Shown here one piece after another: positions 1 to 10,902 of a stretch of DNA of 64,000 nt. Below the pieces are notes generated by a model. That model was not told the origin of the DNA and did not search any database. It saw only the letters and a program-made list of their open reading frames with translations. The stretch is from Uranotaenia lowii (Eukaryota; Arthropoda; Insecta; Diptera; Culicidae), in the NCBI RefSeq assembly GCF_029784155.1, contig NC_073693.1, positions 281,249,456 to 281,313,455 of the forward strand, read 5' to 3'. The position numbers were made by a program, and so were the translations under genes. Each line of letters begins with the position of its first letter. The stretch's first letter is position 1.

Positions 1-918
1 GTATCCTTTATGATCAAGAAAACTTGTTAAAATCATCAAAACTGAGACTGATTAATGTTACCCCAAAGCATCAAATTCTGAACAGAGACAAAATCGATTT
101 TGAAGTCAAATTTAAAATAGTATAATAAATTTATGCACCCATGTTTTACGTTCATAGGAGTCCAGTACTGGTTTTAAAAATATAAAACATGCCACATTTC
201 CCTTAACAGAAAAAATAATCGAAAAATATTGAGATCAATCTTACCCCGAATTACGGTACCTTACTCTTAATATTTCGAGGCAATTTTTCTTAAGAGCCTC
301 CAATGAATAAATTTTCTCCATAAGCCATCTCAGAGAATACATAATTTTCTAAACATACGAAGGAACTGAAAATGAGTTACTCATATTGCCTTCAAAGTTT
401 TTGGTTAAACCATCACATGCAAACATCTGGAACAGTTATTAAACTTATCGAAAATGTAGACTCTGTTGCAAAATTGAATTCACAATTCACTTAATAACTC
501 TATCATCAACTAAAATTCTCTGTTTTGGAAAAAACAAAAATAAACAAATAAATGTTTTTCAATTCATCATTGTGCATCGTAGTAAGTGCTTCATCGAGAG
601 CAGAATAAAAATGTTCCTCATAAGAAGTAACATGATTATTTCAGACTTAAAATCCAAAATTTAAAAAATTAAACAGAATAATTTAACTTATATTCCAAGG
701 AGATAAAGATATAAAAGTTCCAGAGAAAAAACCCAAGACCATAAATCAGAATTTATCCAAAACCACAATTCAGTGTGGTAAAGTGTCGTTAATTAAAATT
801 AACAAATGAAATAATGATTATAGAGACAAACTTCAAATAAAATTCAAATACAAAATTGAAAATCAATGTTACAATCAGTTACCAGGCTAAGAACTGGTCA
901 AACTATGATAACTCACCA
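1..918. other. AT-rich DNA, no feature recognised
   Basis: AT-rich sequence without long open frames, clear terminal repeats or RNA motifs. Nothing was recognised on either strand. Confidence 0.5.
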
Positions 919-1010
919 CAAGGCCGTGCGAACGGGAGGGGGGGGGGGGGGGGGGTGGGGGTTTAGGGGATTAACCCCCATGGAGTTTTTATTCCAAGTG
1001 AAATTTTCAC
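919..1010 (+). mobile_element. Left terminus of a hAT-like repeat with a long G run
   Basis: The segment begins CAAGGCCGTGCGAACGGG, runs into 18 consecutive G (938-955), then a T and a further G run, and continues GGGGATTAACCCCCATGGAG. It resembles the left end of the complete hAT-type element at 8772-10478 (CATGGTCGTAAG, then a GGG-rich stretch, then CCATGGAGT) and the inverse of that element's right end. No matching right end with a target duplication of the flank ACTCACCA was found, so this copy is probably truncated. Confidence 0.45.
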
Positions 1011-3037
1011 CGTTGTATCTGAAAATTACTTGATCTTAAAAGGTGTTAACAAGCATGTGAGACATTTAGCTCGCCTCCGGCGGAATTTTGTCTTCAATCA
1101 CCCAAGGCTTGAGACATTTTATTTTACGACACTATATGACGTTCACAAATTGAAACTTATTTTGAATTGTTGATTTCGAGTTGCAATTCAATTTGCCTTT
1201 GATATTGAAACTCTAAACTTGACATACAAAAACCCTACCTCATCTTTAGAATGGGTTTTAATTAAGAAGTGTAACTAAACAACAAAAGAGTTTGAAATGA
1301 CCCATTTTAACTTCAAAATTAATTCATCGAACACTCATTTTATACCATTTATAAACCAACAAGCATTTTCTTCTCACGACGGACAAAAGAATTTCCAGAC
1401 AATCTTATATCTAATATTCTCTACCTTTTTACTAAAAATTTTCATCTAAAAATCGTTTATGCCATTACTGATATGAAATATTCTTCAAGAAACCGATTTC
1501 AGTCTCAGTTTTATCTTGCGTTTTTTGTTCTTCTAAATGAGAAAAAGTTTGATAAAATATTCAAGGTCACAAAATTCACATTTCTCCGAGGTGCAATCCA
1601 TTTCAAACATATTATTGACTAATTTGAGTACCCTGAATCTAAATATGCAACTATTCTATCAGCTTTTGTTATAAAAATAACTTTTCAAAACAGGCTAAAA
1701 TTATTTAAGGAAGTTCTGCACTTTTTTTTATTAAACTTGAACACAAAACATGGCATTCTAAAATGATTGTTTTGAATCTTTTATCAACTTTAATCAAGAC
1801 TTTAAGTAATTTTGAGTTCTGCGAAAAAAGTTATAAAAGTTTTTTATTTGTTTCCTTTTCCTCATTTATCGAATTTTTAAAGAAGTTTTAAACCAAATGG
1901 AATTTACGATGCTTTTTAAAGCATGAATCTAATCGTTTTGCAGGTTCCAACAAATTTATGAATGAATTTTTTAACTTTCTGCAGTAATATACAAAAATAC
2001 TTTCCAAATTTTGAAAAACTAATAAATTATACTTTTTTTATCATTATCCAAATGGTATTCCTTAATTGAATGAATTATAATACACACAATCAGAATCAGA
2101 TTTCTTATAAAATGTTGGTTTAATAGTTAATCAGTCATCAATGATTGATTTCACTCGAATGTCACACATTTTAAATTTCCATATAATCAAAACTTAATGT
2201 GATAGTCCAAATTTGACAAAATATTCTTGTTCAGAACACAATCATCTTCCAAATCAATCATTAAAACAGCATTAAAATGCTGTTTCCTTGAGTTTTAATA
2301 ATGGTAAGAAGTTTTTATTGTAAACAAAATTCCTTAAATGTTAAAAAACTTCTGAATTTTTGTTTTCTAAAATTCACATTTTAGATCGAGATTATTTTTT
2401 TTTTAATTTTAAACACTACAACCAACTCTTAAGTTGAAAATGAAGAAAATAAATGTAAATTGAGGTGAATAATTACTATCATCTTCCTAACAGTTAATCA
2501 TGGTTGATTTTTTTACCTGAGCTGACATCTACTTTAGAATTACGATTTTTTTTTCCAATCTGTGTTTTGGAAATATTTAGGCAAATTTGAAAACTGAACT
2601 GCTTAGAAATTATTTTGAAGCAAATTTCTAGTTCAGAATAAGACATCATTCTGGAAAATTTATCAATGACTTACCGAAAATTGTACAGTGAAATTTGATG
2701 AAAAATTGTAAAAATGTAATTTCCAAATCCAAGGGGGAAAACTTGAGGTTAATCCCTCTATAAATAAACGATACTAAAAAAAAAGTTACAATCAGAGCCA
2801 ATACAAGAATTGAAAATTGTATGGTTCTTTATCAGAATATTTGTTTGAATTTCAAATGTTCAAATTATAAAAAAGTTTTCATGCTATGTGTCAAAAAGTT
2901 TAAATGTAATGGCGATTACAATTTTCAATTAAGAAGAAGATTCAATGAGTTCAAATGCTAAAAACAAAAACTTTTCTGAAAAAGTACTTCTGAATGTGAA
3001 AAATGTTGAGAACATAAATTACTGATGGTAATTAAAT
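1011..3037. other. AT-rich DNA, no gene seen
   Basis: No coding or RNA feature was recognised. A short string near 2733-2760 (AAGGGGGAAAAC then GGTTAATCCCTCT) faintly resembles the inner end of the hAT-like family that starts at 919 and may be a degraded piece of it. Confidence 0.45.
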
Positions 3038-3039
3038 TA

Positions 3040-3490
3040 AGGTTTCCAGATTTTTTTCAGCACTTGTCCGGGCCGGACAAACCGGGCAATTTCATATAAA
3101 AACCTGTCAAAATCTGGGCAATTGATTTCTAAAGTGATCACCATAATTCCGGGCAATATCCGGGCAAATTTTCTCAAATCCCAGTAACTACACAACAAAA
3201 TGAAAATAATTCATTCGAGGTTTCATCAAAACTCATCGACAGATTTTGAATAGTATTAAAAGCTTCCAAAAAACCATTCAAGATTATTTTAATAAAACTT
3301 CGTAAAATTTCGTTCTGGTGGCGTTTGTTGTTGTTTTTTTAATTTGATTTGCTAATTAAAACGAATAAATCCGGGCAAAATCCGGACATTTTTCAATTAA
3401 ATCCGGGCAACCAGACCGGGCAGGACTGTTCCAAAATTTTGTATTATATATCCGGGAAAACCCGGATAAAACCGGGCAATCTGGCAACCT
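3040..3490. mobile_element. TA-flanked non-autonomous element of the CCGGGCAA type
   Basis: Inverted ends AGGTTTCCAGATT (left) and the complement of AATCTGGCAACCT (right) are flanked by TA at 3038-3039 and 3491-3492. This fits a Tc1/mariner-type non-autonomous element. The 451-bp interior has many copies of CCGGGCAA and related strings in both directions and no coding capacity. A degenerate relative lies at 9125-9345. Confidence 0.7.
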
Positions 3491-3538
3491 TAGATTTGAT
3501 GCTAAAAACACGGAAACGGTAATTTAGTAAATAATAAA

Positions 3539-4436
3539 GGGAGAGTGGGGTATTATGGGCAACTTTTTTTCTTTGCTTCATAACTTTCACATTTTTTTTA
3601 TAAAAGATAAAAAGAAAAAAAAAATTATGGAAAGGTTTTCTACATTTTTAAGGTATCATAAGACATTTATTTATTATTTTTTAAAAACATTAATTTCCTG
3701 AGTTCTGACTGATTTGAAAAAAGTAATTTTTTTTATTTTGAAAAGCTATGGGGAAACGTGGGCCACCTAATCCAAATTGACTAGATAACGTGCAAAGTTT
3801 ATGAATCGATCCAAAATTGAAATTTCATAATTCATTTAGTTATTTTATAGCAATTTTAGATGAAGAAACAAAAAAAGGAGTCGTGTGTGATCGAATAGTT
3901 CCTAAAACCTGGCTCGCGAACGTTTCGGAAAAATTCCTTGTATAGGATTTATGTCCGTCTCTATCGCATTAGAAAAGGTGGACAAAATATTTTTTATAAC
4001 TCTTCATTTGGCAAAAGAAAACTTTACAGAAAGTAATAACGTATATTAAGTTCTGAATGTGTATAAAAACCCCGAAATATAGGTGGCACATGATTTGGCA
4101 ATGATTTGTGTTTGTGTGATTTATTGATGTTTCATCGAAAATTCCTTTTCCACGTGAAAGAAGAACACGAAAAAATTAAGATCATAAGCGTATGAGCATG
4201 TTTTTTATATGTATTTCAGGCCTCCCACGGATGGAATTTTGCGGGTGCTTGTTCAATTACGTAAGTACATTTTTCTAGGCTAGTTAAATTAAAAAAGCAT
4301 ATGGTACGTACAAAAGTCAACAACATATAGAAAAAACATGCTTACGCAAAGCGACGACGATGACAGTTGGATTGAGATTTTTATCTCAACACATAGCTGA
4401 GATATTAAAAGTGGCCCACGTTACCCCACTCTCCCC
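3539..4436. mobile_element. Non-autonomous element with GGGAGAGTGGGG inverted ends
   Basis: The left end GGGAGAGTGGGGTATTATGG and the complement of the right end (GGGAGAGTGGGGTAACGTGG) form inverted repeats of about 25 bp. A 7-bp direct repeat TAATAAA flanks both sides (3532-3538 and 4437-4443), which looks like a target duplication, though AT-rich flanks make chance agreement possible. The 898-bp interior has no convincing protein. A 79-residue frame at 4360-4599 runs across the right end and is not a gene. A similar end occurs near 7486-7523. Confidence 0.7.
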
Positions 4437-4443
4437 TAATAAA

Positions 4444-5214
4444 AATCAGATAAGGTATCAAATCTCTCAAGTTCACAATACTCAGAAAAATAATAAAATT
4501 GAAAGAGCAACACAAAACTTGATAATCTCAATGAACCTAATCTCTGTTTTGAAATTTAGAAGAAGACAAGATAAGAAAAATTTAAATACTTATATTTAAA
4601 GAATCACTCACTTAAATTCGCAATTCAACAACGAAAATGTTTTTATGATGAACATTATTTAAGAATTATCGGTCAATTGGAAATTTTATGCTGAATTCAG
4701 GATTTTTACTTCAGTAGAGGATAATTTTAAAATAGAAGCACCTCAGAGTCAACAGGATAAGACTTTGGTTCTATCAGCAGGAAAAGTTACAATTTAAATT
4801 TCAAATCTGATATCGGATTTGGAATAGAAATTCATTAGAAAAACACAGTATTGCCGATTGGTCAAATGAAAGCAACTTCAGCAGTTTTTCTTAATGTTTT
4901 TTTTCTATTTAACTAATATTTATTCTTTCAAAGTAAGCATTCAAGATTGCCTATTTAAATTATTTTTATTTCTACTCATAATTTTGAATGATGTTCAATT
5001 TCTATTTTCCATTTTCTTCGAATTTTTTTTTAAATTTCAATGATACCTTTTTACCAGGATATTGCTCGACTTATATTCTGGAGTGTTATTAAAAAAATAC
5101 TTTCATTTAAATCAAGTAAACATGAAGCTTTCAATAGATTACAAATTTATAAAGTTCCATCTATAAAGTTGCAAATTTATAGGGTTATCTTATAATTTTA
5201 CATGACGTTTGTAC
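4444..5214. other. AT-rich DNA, no feature recognised
   Basis: No coding region, RNA or terminal repeat was recognised between the two flanking elements. Confidence 0.45.
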
Positions 5215-5218
5215 TTAA

Positions 5219-5952
5219 GGGGGGGTAGGGTCTAACGGGTATAAAAAAACACCATTTTCACGATTTTTTTCTGAAGCTATCGTTCAAACAAATGTATTCA
5301 ATTTTTTTGCATTATACAAAGCATTGTTAAAAGAACATTTAGTAATTTTTTCGTAGAAAAATATTGAAAAATGAGCCGGTGACGGAGCACTTTCGAGGAT
5401 GCCTTTTAGAAAACAGGATTTGCGGTGGACACTGTATCTCAGCACAGAATCATCTGAAATCAAAAAATCAGAGCAAAATATTTTTAATAGATGTTTTTCT
5501 GGACCCCAACGTTTTTATTTAACTTAAAAATTTTTTTATCAAATTTTTGTGGCTGTTTGAAGTAAAAACTACGATTTTTTACGAAAAAATCCGCCATTTT
5601 TCACCTGTAAAATCTCCCCAAAGTAAAAAAAAAACAAAAAAGAAAAACGTTGGGGTCTGGTATTTTATATGTAGAAAATATGCTCCAAATTTGAAAAGAA
5701 TCGGATAAGTAGTTTTCAAATGACGATGTCCACGGACTTTTAAAATGTGCTTTCGAGAAAAACGCGTTTGAAGTTTCTGCTCTTGCTTTTCTGCAGTATT
5801 AGATAGGAGGAGATAAATGCCTATAACTTCTACAGTTTTGCTTCAATTGACTTGAAAATTTGACACAACATTCTTGAAATGTTTTACAATATGAAAATAA
5901 AAAAATAAAAAAATCGATTTTTTGAAAGTGTTAGACCCTACCCCCCCCCCCC
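5219..5952. mobile_element. piggyBac-type non-autonomous element flanked by TTAA
   Basis: The ends read G-run then TAGGGTCTAAC on the left and GTTAGACCCTA then C-run on the right, so they are inverted repeats. Each is bounded by TTAA (5215-5218 and 5953-5956). TTAA duplication is the hallmark of piggyBac-superfamily insertion (Kolobok also uses TTAA). The 734-bp interior shows no transposase, so it would depend on a source in trans. The C run differs in length from the G run, as expected for slippage. Confidence 0.7.
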
Positions 5953-6176
5953 TTAATGAAAATGAGAAATGTTTTTTTTATACTGTACATCTTCTTCCTC
6001 CATAAACTATTAAGTACTGTAGTTATTCAAATTTCGATAAAGCTTAGAAAATGTCATTCCAGCCACTGCAGAGTCCATAAAAAATTTAAATGTGAAGAAA
6101 ATATTTTAGTACAAAACCTTTTGTTTGATAAGCTCTAACGTCTTTAAATATTTTCTTTATTCAATAATTAGGAGAA

Positions 6177-6359
6177 GGGCTTGAGATATAGCTCAGTCTG
6201 TTGTCTTCTGAGCCGATGTCCGCGAGTTCGAGCAAAAGAGTAAACATCGAACACAGTTGTACCGGATAAGTTTTTCAATAACAATCCGCCAACTGCAACG
6301 TTGATTAAGTCGCGAATGCCATAAAGATGGTAAAACGACTAAAATCGAAACAGAAAAAA
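6177..6359 (+). mobile_element. tRNA-derived SINE, copy 1
   Basis: A 183-bp retroposon starting GGGCTTGAGATATAGCTCAG. Pol III promoter boxes are visible: an A-box-like TAGCTCAGTCTG and a B-box-like GAGTTCGAGC. It ends in an A-rich tail. Flanks are a perfect 14-bp direct repeat, AATAATTAGGAGAA, at 6163-6176 and 6360-6373, the mark of target-primed insertion. The second copy at 51066-51262 shares the body, with scattered differences. The family name was not assigned. Confidence 0.85.
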
Positions 6360-6373
6360 AATAATTAGGAGAA

Positions 6374-7733
6374 AGCGATGTCTTATTTATTGTAGGGTAT
6401 ACATTCCAGATTCACCGGATTTTTTTTAACATGGCAAGGTTTTCAAAGTAAAGTGGATAAGTAAAGCAATAAACGTATGCCAGAATATGATTGAAAAAGT
6501 CCGTGATTCGTCTAGACCATAACGGATAGTAAAACACATCTTACTTGTTCAAGAAAGAAATTTTATTGAGTTTTCATCCCTTATTACAGTTTTCCCGCGA
6601 AAAACTATAACAAATTAACAACAAAATGTTCAAACTGGCAACACTCAGCACAATACAAAACTGGCAAACGGTTGGGTACAAAGTGACCAAATGTGTTGAG
6701 ATCGATCAGTCCGTTTTTGCCGGATTTATTCACATTAATTCGAATGGAAAATTAAAATTGTTCTCAGTTTTTTAATTAGGTGTCGTCACCTAAGCTTTTT
6801 CTAAATTATTGTTATCGGGAGTTTGAAAAACGATACGAAAACTACTGACGTGGAAAACTCAAAATATTTTTTTCAATTTTTCTTCTTAAGTTTTCTTCGA
6901 AAAATCACTGGATTTCGCATGGATTATGTGTAGAAAAATTCTAAATCAAATGTCTAGATTTTGTTTTCACAAAAATAAAGTCGTGATCTGATCAAGCCGC
7001 TTAAATGCGGGAAAACTTCTGCAAAGTTTATTCTAGGGGGCCCCTTATTTTATATTACAGTGAAACTATTTAGATATATTGTTGAAAGATGCCCTCTCTG
7101 GTGTTATAATTCCAATTTTCTAGTTTTGATTTCCATTATTTCTAGAACTTTAAGCAGTATGATTGAAGTCATGTCATATCTTTTTGAAAATTTTTTGCAG
7201 ATCGCCGTCCAGCTCTCTTTATTATTTCATCATCTGAAATTCCTTTAAAATACCGAAATGAATTATGAAATCACAGTTTTGGGTCAACTCATAAACTTCG
7301 TATGTTATTTGATCAATTTGGATTTAATGGCCTACAATTCCCCACTATTTTTAAATATCAAAAAATATATTGTTCAAAACTTGGGGAAAATAACTTTTCT
7401 GAAATAAAAAAATTTGCTAAATGATAGGTACATTAAAAATGTCGAAAACCATACCATTTTTTATTTCCATTTTATCTTTTATTATAAAGAAGTAATGGTG
7501 GCCCATGATTCCCCACTTTACCATGCATATTTGGGAACCCAAATTCAATTTTTAATGCTGAGTCTTTATCTTAAATTCAAGTGTTGCTTGTATATCAACG
7601 AAAATTATTTAAAATCCTAGAAAGATGAAGAATGAGGATTTTTTCATTATTTTTCAAGAGAGTTTTTTTTCAATTTCTGAACATTTATATGAAAAAAGCA
7701 GTTTTGTTTCCTTTTCAGATAACGTTTATTGGT
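6374..7733. other. AT-rich DNA with a partial GTGGGGAAT-type end
   Basis: No gene is visible. Around 7486-7523 the string GGTGGCCCATGATTCCCCAC resembles the right end of the element at 3539-4436, and 7329-7352 has a similar CCTACAATTCCCCAC. These suggest a degraded relative whose limits cannot be set. Short frames here have no recognisable domain. Confidence 0.4.
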
Positions 7734-7902
7734 AAGATTTACGAAATCAATACTGATGTTATGAAATCGCTTGGTACATCTTTGTACCTGAAAATGATCA
7801 CATTTTCATATGTGATGAAAGAAATTAGAGAAACATGAACTATCAAAGAACGAAAGAACATAAGCCGTAAATATCATGAAAATTTCGAAAAAGATACAAC
7901 GG

Positions 7903-7975
7903 CTCACCGACAGGACTTGAACCTGCAATCTCCGCTTCGGTACAACGGCGCGTTAGCCAATTCCACCACGGTGAA
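7903..7975 (-). tRNA. tRNA-like gene in left arm, ACC anticodon-like
   Basis: Exact complement of the 73-nt sequence at 8377-8449, so it forms the same cloverleaf when read on the minus strand. Past its 3' end the minus strand gives GCCGTTGTATCTTTTTCG, including a T5 Pol III stop. It lies in a mobile hairpin present more than once, so it is more likely a carried tRNA-derived module than a host decoding gene. Confidence 0.6.
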
Positions 7976-8243
7976 CGTGATGGAACCGGCGAACACGAGC
8001 AATCGAGCTCTGCCGATCAACTGCTGGACCTTCTATCGAAACACCATGTATATCCCGCATGTGATCTTTCCCTCTATTGATCTCTCTTGTTTCTCTAACC
8101 CCACCCATCGACTCGGGATTTTAGCCGAACGAGCACATGGTCGATTGCTTCGGGTTTGCCGCAACTTACGGTCAGATGAAGAAGCAATCAGTGCCGCTCA
8201 AGGTTCCGAGCAGACCAGTTACACAGGGAGGTGTTGCTCTGTT

Positions 8244-8317
8244 GAAATCAATACTGATGTTATGAAATCGCTTGGTACATCTTTGTACCTGAAAATGATC
8301 ACATTTTCATATGTGAT
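8244..8317 (+). repeat. Second copy of the hairpin element head
   Basis: This 74-bp stretch is identical by eye to 7743-7816. It has a small hairpin, GGTACA-TCTT-TGTACC, and the palindromic ATCACAT...ATGTGAT. It sits just before the right arm, so copy 1 has a head before each arm. That suggests copy 1 is a head-arm-head-arm dimer whose second unit has recombined or been inverted. Confidence 0.75.
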
Positions 8318-8376
8318 AGAAGGTCCAGCAGTTGATCGGCAGAGCTCGATTGCTCGTGTTCGCCGGTTCCATCACG

Positions 8377-8449
8377 TTCACCGTGGTGGAATTGGCTAAC
8401 GCGCCGTTGTACCGAAGCGGAGATTGCAGGTTCAAGTCCTGTCGGTGAG
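8377..8449 (+). tRNA. tRNA-like gene in right arm, ACC anticodon-like
   Basis: All cloverleaf parts can be laid out by eye. The acceptor stem is TTCACCG with CGGTGAG. The D arm is GTGGAATTGGCTAACGC. The anticodon stem CCGTT/AGCGG holds a 7-nt loop GTACCGA with T at position 33 and ACC at 8411-8413. The variable loop is AGATT and the T arm is GCAGG-TTCAAGT-CCTGT. The A box (TGGTGGAATTGG) and B box (GGTTCAAGTCC) fit the Pol III consensus, and a T run follows. ACC would read glycine GGU, which animal nuclear tRNAs rarely use, and the base after the acceptor stem is C. I take it to be a mobile tRNA-derived module of uncertain origin. Confidence 0.65.
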
Positions 8450-8459
8450 CCGTTGTATC

Positions 8460-8464
8460 TTTTT
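8460..8464 (+). terminator. Pol III terminator T5 after the tRNA-like gene
   Basis: Five T residues lie 11 nt beyond the acceptor stem of the tRNA-like gene, at the spacing usual for eukaryotic tRNA genes. Confidence 0.5.
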
Positions 8465-9124
8465 CGAAATTTTCATGATATTTACGGCTTATGTTCTTTC
8501 GTTCTTTGATAGTTCATGTTTCTCTAATTTCTTTCATCACATATGAAAATAAGATTTACGAGTTTGGGTTCTAAACTTTGATTTCTTTCTTTATTGGGTT
8601 CTTTACTTCGATAAACTTATATATTTTTGAAGCCAATATTTGATCTGACTTAAAATTTAGAAAAAAATGATGTGAAACAAATGATTTAAAATAACACTCA
8701 CCTTTTTTTAATTTTTTTTTCTTGAATTGAAATCTTTTCAAATTTGCTATTCTCTTCATAGCTACATAGACCATGGTCGTAAGAAAAGAAGGGATTTTGG
8801 GGGTTGATCCCTTTCCATGGAGTGTCCAAAACATGTTAAGCAAAATGCTTTTCTCTAAATCAAAATTTTAAATTCTTAATCCAATTTTGATGAACGACTT
8901 ATCTAAATCAAGAGTAACAATCTCGACTCAAAACTAAGGCTAAAACCGTGAAATTTTATCCCAGGTCCATAATTCTATTACAGTTTTTCAGAAATTTTTT
9001 TCAAATGTTGACAGATATTCATAGACCGCACTCGAAAAACGCTATCAAAAGTTATTCTCAAAAGAAGTTGATGCATGAATTCTTAGTTCCGTTTATCGAT
9101 TTTTCAAAAAGATTAGACTCACTA

Positions 9125-9345
9125 AGTTTGCCTGAATCCCGGATTTTGCCCGAATGTATTCACTGTATTTGCAAAATCAAAGAAAAAATCGAATTGCGTG
9201 AAAACAACTTTTCGAGTTTTTCTCTTCATGAATTTTATTGAAGAATTTCCAAATTTGTCTGGATATTGCCCAGATTTTGGGCTGAAAACTTCGAAATCGA
9301 ATGCCCGGATTTTGCAAGGTTTTTAGTTAAAACAGCCCGGAATCG
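9125..9345 (-). repeat. Degenerate CCGGGCAA-type element fragment
   Basis: Strings such as CCCGGATTTTGCCCG, TATTGCCCAGATTTTGGGC and GCCCGGATTTTGC recall the complement of the element at 3040-3490. The ends are not preserved, so it is probably an old fragment inside the hAT-type element. Confidence 0.45.
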
Positions 9346-9729
9346 CTCGCAACGGATCACATGTTGCCTTATCATAGATTACTTATTATTATCCGATTCC
9401 AAATTAAAAAAAAAAATTAAATTCATTGCTTGTGACCGGGTTATGAAATCTGTATCAAGTTTATAATTCTTGATTTTCAGTTCGGTTTATCATTGGGACA
9501 AAATCCTGATTCGAATCTTGGTTTTGCATTTAAAACTAAAATTAAATTAATTTTCCATGTTCGAAACTCATCATACCGGAATATAAAATTTCATTCAGAT
9601 TCGCTAGTTGAATAAAGAATGAATAATTGAAGAAAAACTTCATATAGAAGATCAAAGATTCAAGATTTAAATAAGAAATTTCTGGTTAAGTATTATGTTA
9701 TAAAATGCCCTTTAGAGTGCATAATTATT

Positions 9730-9862
9730 AAGAAATTTTGTTTGAAATAAATATTCTGAAATCGATTTCAAATAAGGAGTTCGGAATTTTTATACAAGAA
9801 ATTTTGTTTTAAATGAATATTCTGAAATCGATTTCAAATAAGGAGTTCGGAATTTTAATACA
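9730..9862 (+). repeat. Tandem duplication, unit about 67 bp
   Basis: Two adjacent copies share AGAAATTTTGTTT, ATTCTGAAATCGATTTCA and AATAAGGAGTTCGGAATTTT with few differences. Each contains the palindrome GAAATCGATTTC. It looks like a local duplication inside the hAT-type element. Confidence 0.75.
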
Positions 9863-10902
9863 CAATTTTGAATTAAAACTCAAATTGCCCAAAACAAAAC
9901 ACAAAACAGATGAAAATCATTATTTTATCTGAACTCATTTTCAAGATTGCGTTCTTTGAAAAATCTAAATCTTCATTAACATTTTTATTTTACAGGATTT
10001 TAATAATTAAATTATTATTTAATGATATTTTATTGTTGATAAAATATTTTGTACTTAATCTTTAGGTTCAAGAAAATTCAGCTTGAAATATATTTTATTG
10101 GTTTGTTGTTTAAAATCCTCTATTTTGTAGATGCTTAAAAAAATTTTTAGCTAAAATCTGACTGTATCGAGTAAACAAGACAAGAGTAGACATAAAATCT
10201 GATTTGAACCCAAAACAAGTTTTCCTTTCAAATGAAGCCTTCATGATCTCTCATTAATTTTTTAAAGCTCAAAACAAACTGAACACTTTTAGGGCTTATT
10301 TTTGAACGTAATGATTTTAAATTAATAACTTTCAATATAAATAAACTTCAACCCAAATAATGAGGTACTCTTAGAATCCCTTTTTTTTCACTATGTATGC
10401 ATTACTCAAGCAAAAATGTTATAGAAACAATTTTGTCACCAAAACTCCCTCCATGAGGCAGTTTTTCCTACGGCCCTGACATAGACAAACACTTTAAATA
10501 TTTACGTTCTTTAATGGTGATAAAATACAACAACAAACACAAAAATAAAATAACAATTTATAAAGTACTTAAAACTTACGAAAATTATGAACATTTATAA
10601 TTATTAAAAAACAAACACATACAAAAGACAAAAATGAAACAAATAACACTAAAAATTATGGAGAATGGCAATAATAACAAATATTTACGAAAAAAATACT
10701 TACTAAACAAAACAAGAAAGTGCTTAGTGCATTTTTTACATGATAAACAATGACTAAAGCTGGTCAAAAATTGATTTTTAATCATCTAATAGTGTTATTG
10801 CATTTCTTGATTCTTGGAATTTTAAAACCAACAACGTAAGTTTAACTTCGGAAAGTTTTCTGATAATTTCAATTTGTACAACTTGTGAAGGCATCAACCA
10901 CA

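Larger units (their letters stand above)
7745..8550. mobile_element. tRNA-bearing hairpin element, copy 1 (long form)
   Basis: An 806-bp insertion flanked by the 11-bp repeat AAGATTTACGA (7734-7744 and 8551-8561). It has a head (7745-7801, starting AATCAATACTGATG), a 236-bp left arm (7802-8037), a GC-richer loop, a second head copy, and a right arm (8315-8550) that is the exact complement of the left arm by eye. Each arm contains a complete tRNA-like gene. The 74-bp stretch 7743-7816 recurs as 8244-8317. A short relative lies at 29412-29715 in the opposite orientation. No protein is encoded; the open frame 7917-8399 is a by-product of the palindrome. The flanking-repeat length fits retroposition, but the hairpin layout is not that of a normal SINE. 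Confidence 0.8.
8772..10478. mobile_element. hAT-type non-autonomous element with 8-bp target duplication
   Basis: A perfect 8-bp direct repeat ACATAGAC (8764-8771 and 10479-10486) flanks inverted ends CATGGTCGTAAG and the complement of CCTACGGCCCTG. An 8-bp duplication with short CA-starting ends fits the hAT superfamily. The 1,707-bp interior has no recognisable transposase. It includes a CCGGGCAA-type fragment (9125-9345) and a tandem duplication (9730-9862). A truncated left end of the same family lies at 919. Confidence 0.75.

Noticed and set aside
7748..7800. CTGATG and GAAA strings in the hairpin element head, as in a hammerhead ribozyme core
   Set aside because: The conserved A after CUGAUG is missing and no proper stem II or III can be drawn. 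The real hairpin (GGTACA-TCTT-TGTACC) is in the wrong place.
7917..8399. 160-codon open frame
   Set aside because: It spans the tRNA hairpin element and reads through both tRNA-like genes, so it is a by-product of the palindrome.
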